A DNA stretch of 64,000 nucleotides from the NCBI GenBank assembly GCA_951812535.1, contig CATOSK010000003.1, forward strand, positions 345,001-409,000, given 5' to 3'. Below, piece by piece: positions 1-8,785 of this stretch. The position numbers and the translations under genes are program-made. Every line of letters starts with the position of its first letter. Position 1 is the stretch's first letter. The notes beneath the pieces were generated by a model that was given only the letters and a program-made list of their open reading frames with translations, was not told the origin of the DNA and searched no databases. Source of the stretch: an uncultured Dehalococcoidia bacterium (GTDB lineage Bacteria > Chloroflexota > Dehalococcoidia > Lucifugimonadales > UBA3495).

Positions 1-577
1 ATCGTCCCAACCGCACCATTCCCGCCATCGCGGACCAACCCAGAACGAAGGCAGGCAGAACGAAGTGCTCGATACCCCCTCTTCCGAAGGTGGGTAGCCA
101 CCCCAAAATGGCGCCAAAAAACATGATCAGCATGATGGCGATCCAGAAGTTGGGTGTGGCGATTCCCATGATCGCGAAAAGCTTGCCAAAGTTGTCCAGG
201 AACCCGTCTCGTTTAACTGCCGACAAGATCCCCAAAGGGACTCCGACGATGACCGACAGCGCAAAAGCGGCACCCGCCAGTTGCAGAGTGGCCGGAAGAC
301 GGGCCATCAGGATATCCCGGGCGGGCCGTCCCTTGAGGAAGGAGGTGCCGAAATCCAGTCGCGCTATGTCCGTCAGGAAGTCTGCGTATTGGACAATGAG
401 AGGCCGGTCCAGCCCGAAGTTCTTTTTGAGTTGCTCGTAGTCTGCTTCAGTGGTTTCCGGCCCAAGCAGGTAGTCGGCCGTGTTGCCCGTAAGGTGAACA
501 CTAAGGAACACAGCCAAGCTCAAGATTAGCAGCGTCATAATTGCCTGGGCTACCCGTGTGAGTATGTAACGTTGCAT
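1..577 (-). CDS. ABC transporter permease, DppB type (partial, second cassette)
   Basis: This is an inner-membrane permease of a dipeptide/oligopeptide/nickel-type ABC importer. The ATG at 577 follows AAGGA by 7 bases. About 192 codons are visible and the 3' end runs off the left edge. The N-terminus (MQRYILTRVAQA), the GPE...DYEQ segment, the RLPATLQLAGAAF helix and the GIATPNFWIAIML helix match the complete DppB at 3933-4850 at most positions, so the two arose by duplication. It lies downstream of the solute-binding protein at 697-2508, separated by a strong hairpin. The transported substrate cannot be told from sequence. Confidence 0.9.
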   Translation of the reverse strand, partial: MQRYILTRVAQAIMTLLILSLAVFLSVHLTGNTADYLLGPETTEADYEQLKKNFGLDRPLIVQYADFLTDIARLDFGTSFLKGRPARDILMARLPATLQLAGAAFALSVIVGVPLGILSAVKRDGFLDNFGKLFAIMGIATPNFWIAIMLIMFFGAILGWLPTFGRGGIEHFVLPAFVLGWSAMAGMVRLGR

Positions 578-610
578 GAAGTGTCCTTGCCCGGGGATAT
601 GCCAAGGCCA

Positions 611-640
611 CCGGCGGAGAGGTCGTTGCCTCTCCGCCGG
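611..640 (-). promoter_or_regulatory. Intercistronic hairpin between binding protein and permease
   Basis: A perfect 12-bp stem (CCGGCGGAGAGG at 611-622 and its complement at 629-640) with a 6-base loop lies between the binding-protein stop at 697 and the permease start at 577. No U-run follows in the minus direction, so it is unlikely to be a full terminator. Such hairpins often protect the binding-protein mRNA and reduce permease output. That role is inferred. Confidence 0.6.
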
Positions 641-696
641 CTGGCCGGTTGATTACACGCTGGTTGAGTGGCTCCAGGGAAGAGCCTTGGGCCCGT

Positions 697-2508
697 TTAT
701 TGGTCCGCCAGCACAATGGTGTGGTAAGCAGAGGGGTAGAACGCTAGCGGCAGCGGTTCCCAACTCTCGATGCGAGGTCCCACGCCCCACTGAACATGGA
801 CATAGCCCATCGCCATTTCATAGTGTTCTTCCCTGAGCCTGACAAAGACGTCATGCCAGACTTCGTCAATCTGGGCCGGGTCGAACACCGACAGGGCTTC
901 CTGAACCTGGTTCACGATTTCCGGCGTGTGGCTCCAATTGCCGCCCTTCGACCCATCCTTGGGAGCGGTTCCATAACTGGAGCGGGCAGCACTGCGGCCA
1001 TCCCGGCGAGCTTCATTGTCCCGCCACAAGATCTGGCCAGCCAGCGGGTCGCGGGCCTTGGTGGCCTTCTTCAGGGCGGTCTCGTCGCCGACGCGAACCT
1101 CGGTATCCAGGCCGAGCTCGTCCTTCCAGTAGTTGGCAGCCAACTGAGCGGATTCGGGCAGGAAGGGCACGGCCCGAGACGACCACGTATTTACGATAAG
1201 CTTTCCGAATCCCTCTCCATTGGGATAGCCGGCCTCGGCCATAAGTTCCCTGGCCTTGTCCGGGTCGTAAGGGAAGGGATCAAGCGCGGGGCTGTAACCA
1301 ATGGAGCTTGGAGTCACGTGGGCCCAACCCTTGGCCTCGAAAATCTCCGGTCCGCCAAAAAGGTCGTCGCGGAGCGCATCCTTATCGATGGCATAGCCCA
1401 AGGCCTGCCGGACGCGCTTGTCATTGCAAGGCAGGTTAGGATAGTAGTCCCAACCGCAACCAATGAACATTATGCGAAGGTAAGAAGCTTCAGGACCGAC
1501 GATGACTTGTCCGCCCCCTGCCTCTACCTGATCCTTGGTAGCCAAGCTGACCGGGGCTATGTCTGCATCCCCAGCCCGCAACGCGGCAGCCCGGGTAGAC
1601 TCTTCCGGTATCTTGCGAAGGTCGAGGAACTTGAAGGGGACCCGGCGGTCCTCGGCGTAGTATTGGTCGAATCTCTCGAAGGACATGACCTCGTCCTCGA
1701 CTTGACGGGTCATCGCCATAATGCCGGCGCCGATAGGATTCTGGTCGTAATCGACCATCGCTTCGGCGTCATGAATTGTTGCCATATCGCCCGCGGGGCG
1801 AATTATGCCCTGGCAAGCTCCGCTGGCGTCGGAAATAAATCCTTCGAAGCTGGAATCAATGTTTGCATGGGTTATGCTGACCTGTTGGGGTCCTATCAGG
1901 TCAATCAACTCCACGTTGGAGGCCATATTCGCAGCGCTGGAGCTAGTCGCCACTTCCTGGGCTCCGGGGCCCCAGGCCTGCAACCAGGTAAACAGCAGGT
2001 CGTTACCGGTGACTTGGCTCCCGTCATGGAAATAACCGTCATCCCTTACGGTGGCGGTCCAAGTGTGACCGTCCTCGGACAGTTCCCAAGAAGAGAGCAT
2101 TCCAGGGATCGAGGCACGGTCCGCATCGGTGCGAATGAGGAAGTCATGAATTACGTTGTAATGGTTGTGGCAGTTGGTCCCATGCACTGGAAGGAACCGG
2201 TGTCCCCAGCCACCGACCATCACGGTTAGAGTGATGTCCGCCACTTCGGCCATGGCTTGGGCGGGCTCTGCCGCTTGCTGGGGTACAGCCGTTGGGGCCG
2301 CTGCTGCCGCCGGAGCGCTCGCCACGGAGCTTGCGGGAGCCGCGGCAGCTGGTTCCGCTTCGGCTGGCGCGACAGGCTGGGCGGGTTCCTCGGGTGCTTC
2401 AGGAGACTGGGCAGCTGACCCGCAGGCGATACCCAAAATGAGGGTTAGCGCCATAACGGACATCAGCCAAGATGCTGGTTTGTTCCTACTAGCGTACCAA
2501 TATTGCAT
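697..2508 (-). CDS. Extracellular solute-binding lipoprotein, family 5 (second cassette)
   Basis: Captures a peptide-like ligand outside the membrane for the adjacent ABC permease; 603 residues. The ATG at 2508 is chosen because GGAGGAAG precedes it closely and because a lipoprotein signal begins there: hydrophobic residues near 14-26 end in LGIACGSAAQ, with Cys as the likely lipidated residue. An Ala/Pro/Glu-rich linker follows, then a family 5 binding domain (VTGNDLLFTW, GAGIMAM, YAIDKDALRDDLF, KARELMAEAGYPNG). The frame stays open another 87 codons upstream, but that part is not protein-like. It is a paralogue of the protein at 4978-6765, sharing GQILWRDNEAR and LKKAT. The substrate is unknown. 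Confidence 0.92.
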   Translation of the reverse strand: MQYWYASRNKPASWLMSVMALTLILGIACGSAAQSPEAPEEPAQPVAPAEAEPAAAAPASSVASAPAAAAAPTAVPQQAAEPAQAMAEVADITLTVMVGGWGHRFLPVHGTNCHNHYNVIHDFLIRTDADRASIPGMLSSWELSEDGHTWTATVRDDGYFHDGSQVTGNDLLFTWLQAWGPGAQEVATSSSAANMASNVELIDLIGPQQVSITHANIDSSFEGFISDASGACQGIIRPAGDMATIHDAEAMVDYDQNPIGAGIMAMTRQVEDEVMSFERFDQYYAEDRRVPFKFLDLRKIPEESTRAAALRAGDADIAPVSLATKDQVEAGGGQVIVGPEASYLRIMFIGCGWDYYPNLPCNDKRVRQALGYAIDKDALRDDLFGGPEIFEAKGWAHVTPSSIGYSPALDPFPYDPDKARELMAEAGYPNGEGFGKLIVNTWSSRAVPFLPESAQLAANYWKDELGLDTEVRVGDETALKKATKARDPLAGQILWRDNEARRDGRSAARSSYGTAPKDGSKGGNWSHTPEIVNQVQEALSVFDPAQIDEVWHDVFVRLREEHYEMAMGYVHVQWGVGPRIESWEPLPLAFYPSAYHTIVLADQ

Positions 2509-3035
2509 GTAGTCTTCCTCCGAACCTTGAGCAGGGTGCTTGTCGAATACCCCTTTCGTGTTTACCAGCTTCGGACGGGTCTTCAGCAGGGCCTTTTCGC
2601 CACTGCCGAGGTACCCAAGGGGTTCCTTGAGGCGGTAACAACCCAAGGTGGGGAATAACCTGACGGGACCTCCGCTCTGTGGAGCCTTGTTCCGACGTGG
2701 CCCATCCGTCGCGCTGGTTCTGGCACTCCTTCCGCCGGGGGTGGTCGAAAGGTGGAGGCAGTTTAGCATCGGCGTAGGATAGTGTCAATTTGGCGGTGCG
2801 AACGATCCAAAACCCGTGGGTAATACAAGGTTATGCTACGATATTAGTAATACCACCGCTATATTCAATTCCGATAGTTAGATTGGGGCAACACAAAGCA
2901 TAGGTAGACTGTCACGAAACCGTTGCGGACCAACCAGTAAGCCTAATGGCTGGGTCATTGCTTGCCTTCCAGTTGGCAATAAAGGGAAAGCGGCCGTGAC
3001 TGCCCATTGGGGAGGACTTGAGGGTTGAGAGGCCG
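2509..3035. other. Gene-free interval with minus-strand promoter and long leader
   Basis: This 527-base gap separates the two ABC cassettes. It holds the promoter at 2760-2788 and a roughly 245-base leader for the binding protein. No convincing gene or RNA family is seen in it. Confidence 0.6.
2760..2788 (-). promoter_or_regulatory. Sigma-70-like promoter for second ABC cassette
   Basis: On the minus strand TTGACA (2788-2783) and TAAACT (2765-2760) are separated by exactly 17 bases. Transcription would begin near 2752. The layout mirrors the promoter of the first cassette at 6873-6901. Confidence 0.7.
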
Positions 3036-3917
3036 TTAGACGCGTCGCAACTTGGGGTCGAGGGTGTCGCGCATCCAGTCGCCGAAGAAGTTGAACGCCA
3101 AGACTACGATAGTGATGGCCAGGCCAGGGAATAGAGATAGCCACCAGACCTGGAGCATTACCGATCGGCCTTCAGCAACCATGATCCCCCAAGCGGGGTC
3201 ACCGGGAGGGAGGCCCAATCCGAGGAAGCTAAGAGACGCTTCCAGAAGAATGACCTGTCCCACTTGCAGACTTGTGATAACCAGCAGCGTATTGATGGTG
3301 TTGGGGAAAATGTGGCGGGCGATAATCACGGGTGAGGATAAGCCCGCAATCTTGGCGAACGTTACGAAATCCAATTCTTTAATCGACAGCACGTCGCCGC
3401 GGATCATCCGCGCGAACCGCGCCCAAACGGTGACAACCACGGCCAGGATGATGTTTTCGATGCCTGCCCCTAATATGGTCACGATTATCATCGCAACCAG
3501 GACGGTGGGGAACCCCAGAGCGGCGTCGGCGGCACGCATGATCAGAATATCGAACCAGCCGCCCCGGTATCCCGCGGTCAAACCCAAGACCGTACCCACA
3601 AACGCTCCGGTCCCCAAAGCAATCAGACTAATGAAAACGCTGGTGCGGGCGCCGTAGATCAAGCGACTGAGCATATCCCGCCCCAGAATGTCGGTCCCCA
3701 GAGGGTAGTCTGAATTCTCAAACGGGGCTATCCGGCGGTCCAGCATGCTGATGGCGGTGGGGTCGTGCTGGGCCAGCCAGGGGGCGAACATGGCACAGAT
3801 GAGCAGAACCAACATGATGGCAACCGGAATCCAGGGCAAGCGGAGAACGCGGAGCCGGTCGCGCAGTTGCTGAACTTTTCCTATGTCGCGGGATACGATT
3901 TGGGCATCCGTAGCCAA
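3036..3917 (-). CDS. ABC transporter permease, DppC type
   Basis: Second permease subunit of the first peptide-type ABC cassette; 293 residues. Start is TTG at 3917, six bases after AGGAGG. One membrane helix lies near residues 33-50, followed by the N-terminal OppC-type segment (LAQHDPTAISMLDR, YPLGTDILGRDMLSRLIYGAR). Five more helices and the EAA loop (ELDFVTFAKIAGLSSPVIIARHI region) follow. It ends with the usual FNFFGDWMRDTLDPKLR tail. It lies 15 bases after the DppB gene and should pair with it. The second cassette's matching DppC, if any, lies beyond the window. Confidence 0.93.
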   Translation of the reverse strand: MATDAQIVSRDIGKVQQLRDRLRVLRLPWIPVAIMLVLLICAMFAPWLAQHDPTAISMLDRRIAPFENSDYPLGTDILGRDMLSRLIYGARTSVFISLIALGTGAFVGTVLGLTAGYRGGWFDILIMRAADAALGFPTVLVAMIIVTILGAGIENIILAVVVTVWARFARMIRGDVLSIKELDFVTFAKIAGLSSPVIIARHIFPNTINTLLVITSLQVGQVILLEASLSFLGLGLPPGDPAWGIMVAEGRSVMLQVWWLSLFPGLAITIVVLAFNFFGDWMRDTLDPKLRRV

Positions 3918-3932
3918 AGTGATCCTCCTGGC

Positions 3933-4850
3933 CTATTGGTAGCGGATCCTGGGGTTTACGTAAGCGTAAAGTATGTCTACCAAGAGAGCGGTTACGATAT
4001 AAAACAGTCCGGCTGCCATTATAGTTGCCTGAACTATGGGGAAGTCCCGGCGGGTGATCCCTTCGAGCATCAGGCGACCGATTCCGGGCCAAGCGAAGAC
4101 GACCTCAACGGCGACGGAACCGTTCAGCAAACCGGCAAGCGTCAAGCCTCCGAAGGTCAGTAGAGGTATCACTGCGTTCTTTAGTGCGTGCTTCCAGACG
4201 ACCAGTCGCTCAGTCAGGCCTTTGACCCTGGCGAACTTGACGTATTCGCTGTCCAACACGTCCAGCATGCTGGAGCGGCCGAGACGCACCATGCCGGCCA
4301 TGGCTGACCAGCCTAGGACAAATGCCGGCAAGACGAAGTGGTCCAGTCCGCCCCTGCCATAAGTGGGCAGCCACCCTAAGATAGCACCAAAAAGCAGAAT
4401 AAGCATGATGGCTATCCAGAAGTTTGGCGTGGCGATGCCCAGGATGGCGAAGAACTTGCCGAAAGAATCCAAGAAGGTGTCGCGTTTTAGAGCGGACAGG
4501 ATTCCGAGGGGCACTCCCACCACAACACTCAGGAAGAACGCCGCGCCAGCGAGTTGGAGCGTAGCCGGCAGACGTTCCAGAAGAACATCCCGAGCTGAAC
4601 GGCGCATAAGGTGGGAACGTCCGAAGTCTCCTCGGACGATGTCGGTCAGGAAATCGCCATATTGGACGATCAGGGGCCTGTCGAGTCCCAAGTTCTTCTT
4701 GATTTGCTCGTAATCGGTGTCCAGCGCTTCGGGTCCGAGCAGGAGCACAGCCGCGTCGCCGCTAAGATGGACGCTCAAAAAGACGGCGATGCTGAGGATC
4801 CATAAGGTAAAAAGAGCCTGTACAACCCGGAGCAAGATGTAACGCTGCAC
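3933..4850 (-). CDS. ABC transporter permease, DppB type
   Basis: First permease subunit of a dipeptide/oligopeptide/nickel-type importer; 305 residues, normal for the family. Start is GTG at 4850 with AAGGA six bases upstream. Six membrane helices are expected. Recognisable parts are the N-terminal helix (LFTLWILSIAVFLSV), the periplasmic GPEALDTDYEQIKKNLGLDRP segment, and the EAA loop (SEYVKFARVKGL). The C-terminal DFPIVQATIMAAGLFYIV segment is also typical. It sits between the binding protein (4978-6765) and DppC (3036-3917) and is nearly a copy of the partial permease at 1-577. Confidence 0.94.
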   Translation of the reverse strand: MQRYILLRVVQALFTLWILSIAVFLSVHLSGDAAVLLLGPEALDTDYEQIKKNLGLDRPLIVQYGDFLTDIVRGDFGRSHLMRRSARDVLLERLPATLQLAGAAFFLSVVVGVPLGILSALKRDTFLDSFGKFFAILGIATPNFWIAIMLILLFGAILGWLPTYGRGGLDHFVLPAFVLGWSAMAGMVRLGRSSMLDVLDSEYVKFARVKGLTERLVVWKHALKNAVIPLLTFGGLTLAGLLNGSVAVEVVFAWPGIGRLMLEGITRRDFPIVQATIMAAGLFYIVTALLVDILYAYVNPRIRYQ

Positions 4851-4902
4851 GGATATTCCTTACGCCTGTCGGGGATAGCCAAGAGTGACACGTTATACCA
4901 AA

Positions 4903-4952
4903 CCCGCGATGTCCTGAGCAATCATCCGGTGATCAACTCCTGGCATCGCGGG
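4903..4952 (-). promoter_or_regulatory. Intercistronic hairpin, first ABC cassette
   Basis: CCCGCGATG (4903-4911) pairs with CATCGCGGG (4944-4952) across a 32-base loop, between the binding-protein stop and the DppB start. Its position matches the hairpin at 611-640 in the second cassette. A role in lowering permease output or protecting mRNA is inferred. Confidence 0.4.
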
Positions 4953-4977
4953 CTCAGGGGGGTGCCGTTACGAGGTG

Positions 4978-6765
4978 TTACTCATCTTTCAGTACTAAAG
5001 TGTGGACGGCTGATGGATAAAACGCGAGGGAGAATGGCTTCCAATCTTCAACCCTGGAGCTGACTGCCCAGGGGATGTTCACATACCCAATGCCCAGTTC
5101 GTAGTTTTCCTCCCGGAGCCTCTTATACATTGCGTTAAGGGCGTCTGGCCTCGCATCTTTGTCAGTCTCCGCCAAGGCATTCTGCACTACCTGGAACAAC
5201 TCAGCGTCATTGTGCCGGCGGCCTTTGTGGTCCGGAGTCCCATAGGAGCTGCGACTGATGCTGGCGGCGTCGATACGGGCTTCGTTGTCCCGCCAGAGGA
5301 TTTGACCGTTAAGTTCCTGAGCCAATGTGGCTTTCTTCAACGTCGATTCGTCTCCCACCCGGACCTCAACGTCCAGCCCGAGTTCCTTCCTCCAGAAGTC
5401 GGCGGCTACCTGCGCCGATTCGGGCAGGAATGGCATTGCCGTGGAAGTCCAGGTGTTCACGATAAGAGGTCCGACCCCTTCCCCGCCTGGATAACCCGCG
5501 TCTGCCAGGAGTTGCCTGGCTTTCTCAGGATCGAAGGGCCTGGGGTCCAATTCTTCGCTGTAACCGATGGTACTAGGTGTCGTGGCCGCCCATCCCTTGG
5601 CCTCCATGACCTCGGATCCGCCGTACAACTGGTCCCTTACAACTTCCTTGTCCAAGGCGTAATCCAGGGCTTGCCGGAACCTGATGTCGTCACACGGGTA
5701 AGGCTCGGCGGAGTTGTTCATACAGCCCATCAGCATGATACGGAAGTAAATTCCTTCCCGACCAAAGATCAACTTTCCGCCGCCAGCTTCGACTTGCTCT
5801 CGAGCATCCAGGCTGGCAGGGGCTAAATCTGCCTCGCCAGCCCGAATGGCTGCCACTCGGGTGGCTTCTTCAGGCACTAGGCGAAGATCCAGGTTGCTGA
5901 ACTTTACACGACGGTCTTCAGGAAAGCCGTTCCCAGGATGGTAGTAGTAGTCATCGAAACGTTCAAACTCCATGACTTCGGCGGGGATATGGTTCGTAAG
6001 GGCCATGGGACCAGCCCCAATCGGATTCCGAGCATACGCTTCCACTGCGGCTTCCTCGTGCAACTGGTCCCGCTTGGGCAATATCACGTAAGGGCTGGGA
6101 CTGGCCGCGGAAAAACTGCCCACGTCGAAGCCCGCGTCAGGGATCTCAATAGTAATACTCACCGTGTCCGGTGCGGTCTGCTCGATTATCTCCACAATCC
6201 GTGCCCTCGAGTGAGCACCACTTTGAGTGGTCCACTCTACGGACTCGGGATTCCACATGTGCTGCCAGGTCCATAACACGTCTTCCGCGGTCACCTCGGT
6301 GTCGTCGTGGAACATTACGCCTGGCCTAAGTTTTACCCACCAGGTGCGGGCGTCGTTGGCGAGTCCCCATTCTGACGCCATTCCAGGGAGCAACTCTCCT
6401 ACGTCGTTAGTCTCAAGAAGAAATCCTCCGAAGAAGCGAATGTAGTTGTTGCTACCGCCGACGTCGAAGGCATAGTCGAAGTTTTCGCTGCCCAAGCCGC
6501 CGATCATCCACGTTACCGTGCCTCCATGAACCTCGGTGGTGGCAGGGGCCGGTTGGGCAGCGGCGGCGGGAGCCGCGGTCGGTTGCGGTTGTGCGGCCGC
6601 TGGGGCAGCGGCTGGGGCCGACGCGGGGGAGTCGGCCGGCTGGGCGTCAGCCGGGGAGGCATCCTGTGCTGCCGAGCCGCAGGCTACACCGAAGATCAAC
6701 AAGAGTACGAAGGCGGGAACCATCCAAGGACGAAAACTAACAAAAGCATGCCTGATGTCCATCAT
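4978..6765 (-). CDS. Extracellular solute-binding lipoprotein, family 5 (first cassette)
   Basis: Ligand-binding component of the first peptide-type ABC importer; 595 residues. Two ATGs lie at 6765 and 6762, preceded by AGGAG. A basic N-terminus and hydrophobic segment (PAFVLLLIFGVACGSAAQ) form a lipoprotein signal. An Ala/Pro/Gln linker to about residue 75 follows. The family 5 domain shows VTAEDVLWTWQHMW, IGAGPMALTNH, ALDYALDKEVVRDQLYGG and KARQLLADAGYPGGEG. It heads the operon with DppB and DppC. Compared with the paralogue at 697-2508, the ends are conserved and the central ligand-contact part diverges, which would suit different substrates. Confidence 0.93.
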   Translation of the reverse strand: MMDIRHAFVSFRPWMVPAFVLLLIFGVACGSAAQDASPADAQPADSPASAPAAAPAAAQPQPTAAPAAAAQPAPATTEVHGGTVTWMIGGLGSENFDYAFDVGGSNNYIRFFGGFLLETNDVGELLPGMASEWGLANDARTWWVKLRPGVMFHDDTEVTAEDVLWTWQHMWNPESVEWTTQSGAHSRARIVEIIEQTAPDTVSITIEIPDAGFDVGSFSAASPSPYVILPKRDQLHEEAAVEAYARNPIGAGPMALTNHIPAEVMEFERFDDYYYHPGNGFPEDRRVKFSNLDLRLVPEEATRVAAIRAGEADLAPASLDAREQVEAGGGKLIFGREGIYFRIMLMGCMNNSAEPYPCDDIRFRQALDYALDKEVVRDQLYGGSEVMEAKGWAATTPSTIGYSEELDPRPFDPEKARQLLADAGYPGGEGVGPLIVNTWTSTAMPFLPESAQVAADFWRKELGLDVEVRVGDESTLKKATLAQELNGQILWRDNEARIDAASISRSSYGTPDHKGRRHNDAELFQVVQNALAETDKDARPDALNAMYKRLREENYELGIGYVNIPWAVSSRVEDWKPFSLAFYPSAVHTLVLKDE

Positions 6766-7168
6766 TTTCTTCTCCTATTGGCTTCAGAACGGCTATATTC
6801 AAGGAGATATATCGGCCACGGGCACGAATAGTGGATATATGGATTCCTCCGCACCCGGGAAAAGTTGGCGGTAGTCTAGCAACACGTTAGTGGGGTGTCA
6901 ATCTTCATGGCCGCATAGTCAGATTTATCCGGTTGCCACAATGCGGGTCATTGTCGGAAATCGTACAACATGAGCCGAAGATGGATAAAAACAGGCGATT
7001 CGTATATATCTGAAGTTGACAGGATACCCCGTCAGGAGGCCCCGACGATTAGGGGTATCGCCAATGGTAACCTTGATGACCGGAGAAAGGCGTAATACTC
7101 GGTGGGGACAAACTTCCCGACGACGGCTTTTGGCCCGGATATGGCCTCGGGATTGGGGGGCCTTGAAG
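6766..7168. other. Gene-free interval with promoter of first ABC cassette
   Basis: About 400 bases lie between the binding-protein start and the stop of the next minus-strand gene. It contains the promoter at 6873-6901 and a leader of about 100 bases. Nothing else is recognised. Confidence 0.6.
6873..6901 (-). promoter_or_regulatory. Sigma-70-like promoter for first ABC cassette
   Basis: On the minus strand TTGACA (6901-6896) and TAGACT (6878-6873) are separated by 17 bases, giving a start site near 6865. It drives the binding protein, DppB and DppC genes. Confidence 0.7.
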
Positions 7169-7678
7169 TTATCGGGACGAAGTGGGCTCGTCGGCCCCCA
7201 CAGGTGCGGCTTGAGTGGTCATCGGGGTCAACTTGGCGCGACTTTCGGCGCGGTAAATGACGATGGCCTGCTGCGTAACCCCGATAGCAGTGGCGACCAG
7301 GGTGCCGGTGACCGCAGCGGTGATGTGTATCGTCGTGTCCATGGCGAAGCGGCTCCACCAGTAACTCTCCGTGACGCCGGGCCCAAAGTTGTGGGCCCCG
7401 TAGACTCCCGCTACGGCCGCGGCACATACCACAACCCACATGGTCAAAGAATAGTAGCGGCTCCACCGAAGGCTAATCCAGCCCAGGTTGGCTCCGATGC
7501 CCGCCGCGACCCCTATGAATACGAGCTGGATGTTGAAGTGTACGACGAACGACCAAGGGTATTCCGACAGCAGGTTAAAAACGCGACCCGAAACGTCTCC
7601 GACAAAACTCATCACGATGGCGAAGGCGAACCCCGCCAACATGCGCCCGAGCCAGGTAGCGAGGGTTGATAAGCTCAT
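7169..7678 (-). CDS. Four-helix membrane protein of unknown function
   Basis: I do not recognise this protein. It is 169 residues from the ATG at 7678, which has GGAAG a few bases upstream; the frame remains open to 7789, with another possible start near 7720. Four hydrophobic stretches are visible near residues 14-28, 47-65, 75-95 and 120-142, so it is probably an integral membrane protein. The C-terminal tail (about 25 residues) is hydrophilic and rich in Thr/Pro/Ala. It is transcribed divergently from the gene at 7832. No enzymatic motif is seen. Confidence 0.6.
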   Translation of the reverse strand: MSLSTLATWLGRMLAGFAFAIVMSFVGDVSGRVFNLLSEYPWSFVVHFNIQLVFIGVAAGIGANLGWISLRWSRYYSLTMWVVVCAAAVAGVYGAHNFGPGVTESYWWSRFAMDTTIHITAAVTGTLVATAIGVTQQAIVIYRAESRAKLTPMTTQAAPVGADEPTSSR

Positions 7679-7759
7679 TCTTCCGCCATATTGTCCGGCC
7701 AGGAACGACAAGCCTGCCATTCCGCGATTAGACAAAGTGCAAATTTCGGATCCCGTTAA

Positions 7760-7768
7760 TGCTATAAT
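7760..7768 (+). promoter_or_regulatory. Extended -10 promoter upstream of 7832 gene
   Basis: TGCTATAAT matches an extended -10 element (TGnTATAAT). No good -35 box is present, as often found with extended -10 promoters. The start site would be near 7775. Confidence 0.5.
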
Positions 7769-7831
7769 ACACCACGGATGGCGGCACAAGGACGTCGCCA
7801 GAATATTTGCACCTCAAGGAGGTTCGGCTTT

Positions 7832-8686
7832 ATGCAGCAGCGTACCAGGGAAAGATTTGACGGCGGTGCTGTCTCGTTTATAGTTCAGCACGAGCTTTGG
7901 GACGGCAACATTCAGGACCACTCCGACCAGGGCGTAGCCATCCTGGTCCAGGGTGGGAACGACACCACCGTACTTCGGTTCAACTGCTTCGACCTTGAGC
8001 GGAGCTACATCTATGGTCCGGAAGGCAAGAACAAGCTTTTCCGCATGGATCCAACGGTCGACGGGAATCCAATCGGTTGGTCCGTCAGCCAGATTCGGAA
8101 CATCCTGCCCGAGATGGTGACCGAGGCCGGGTATCCCGAGATCGCCGGTCAGATCGACAAGAGCAAAGTCGCTAGCGTCCTGAAGGACCTGGAAGCGACG
8201 GCCCGGGAACTCTTCGCCACCGGCCGCAACACGGTGAAGCACAACCGGGGGCATGACATGTTCGAGGCCGGCAACTTCCGGTTCGGGCTTGAGATGCGGA
8301 AGCAGGCCGGCGGCGACGGCGGCCTGGCCATTCACGTCCTGGCCGACCTGGCCGGCACTCCCGGCCGGACCTACATGGAAGAGACCGAGATGCTGGCCTT
8401 CGACTGCTTCCGGATCGACCCCCACTACCACTACGGTCCCCGCAATAAGAACCACCGGATCTTCTGGGACAAGACCGTGGTGGCCGACACCCTAGAGTGG
8501 ACGCTGGAGCAGTTCCGCACCGGCAAGCTGCGGGATATGATCGCCCGCGCCGGGTACCCCGGCGTGGCCGCCGATTACGACCAGCGCGTGGTCGATGAGA
8601 TCTTCCCCGCCCTGGCAGCCCGCGCCCGGGAGATCCAGGCCCAGCCTCTGCCCGAAGAGCCCACTCCCAACCTGGTCCCGCGCTAG
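7832..8686 (+). CDS. Internally duplicated soluble protein of unknown function
   Basis: 284 residues from the ATG at 7832, which follows AAGGAGG; an upstream in-frame start at 7778 lacks such a site. I cannot name the family. The protein is two copies of one domain of roughly 120-130 residues. Copy one contains LRFNCFDLERSYIYGP, GWSVSQIRN, EAGYPEIA and LEATAREL. Copy two contains LAFDCFRIDPHYHYGP, EWTLEQFRT, RAGYPGVA and LAARAREI in the same order. There is no signal peptide or membrane segment, so it should be cytoplasmic. A strong terminator follows, and it appears to be a single-gene transcript. Confidence 0.75.
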   Translation: MQQRTRERFDGGAVSFIVQHELWDGNIQDHSDQGVAILVQGGNDTTVLRFNCFDLERSYIYGPEGKNKLFRMDPTVDGNPIGWSVSQIRNILPEMVTEAGYPEIAGQIDKSKVASVLKDLEATARELFATGRNTVKHNRGHDMFEAGNFRFGLEMRKQAGGDGGLAIHVLADLAGTPGRTYMEETEMLAFDCFRIDPHYHYGPRNKNHRIFWDKTVVADTLEWTLEQFRTGKLRDMIARAGYPGVAADYDQRVVDEIFPALAARAREIQAQPLPEEPTPNLVPR

Positions 8687-8714
8687 CCCGGCTCTTCCCC
8701 AAGACAGGGAGTTT

Positions 8715-8750
8715 TACAGGGGCGCCGCATGCGGCGCCCCTGTATTTTTT
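8715..8750 (+). terminator. Rho-independent terminator
   Basis: A perfect 30-base palindrome (8715-8744, centre GCATGC) followed by TTTTTT at 8745-8750, 28 bases after the stop of the 7832 gene. It lies between convergent genes; the U-run is present only in the forward direction. Confidence 0.9.
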
Positions 8751-8785
8751 GCCGGTGGTCCTGTCCGGGAACTATCCCCAACCGG

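Noticed and set aside
796-2229. Plus-strand open frame of about 477 codons opposite a binding-protein gene
   Set aside because: No protein-family resemblance; the opposite strand has a full lipoprotein gene with ribosome-binding site and promoter.
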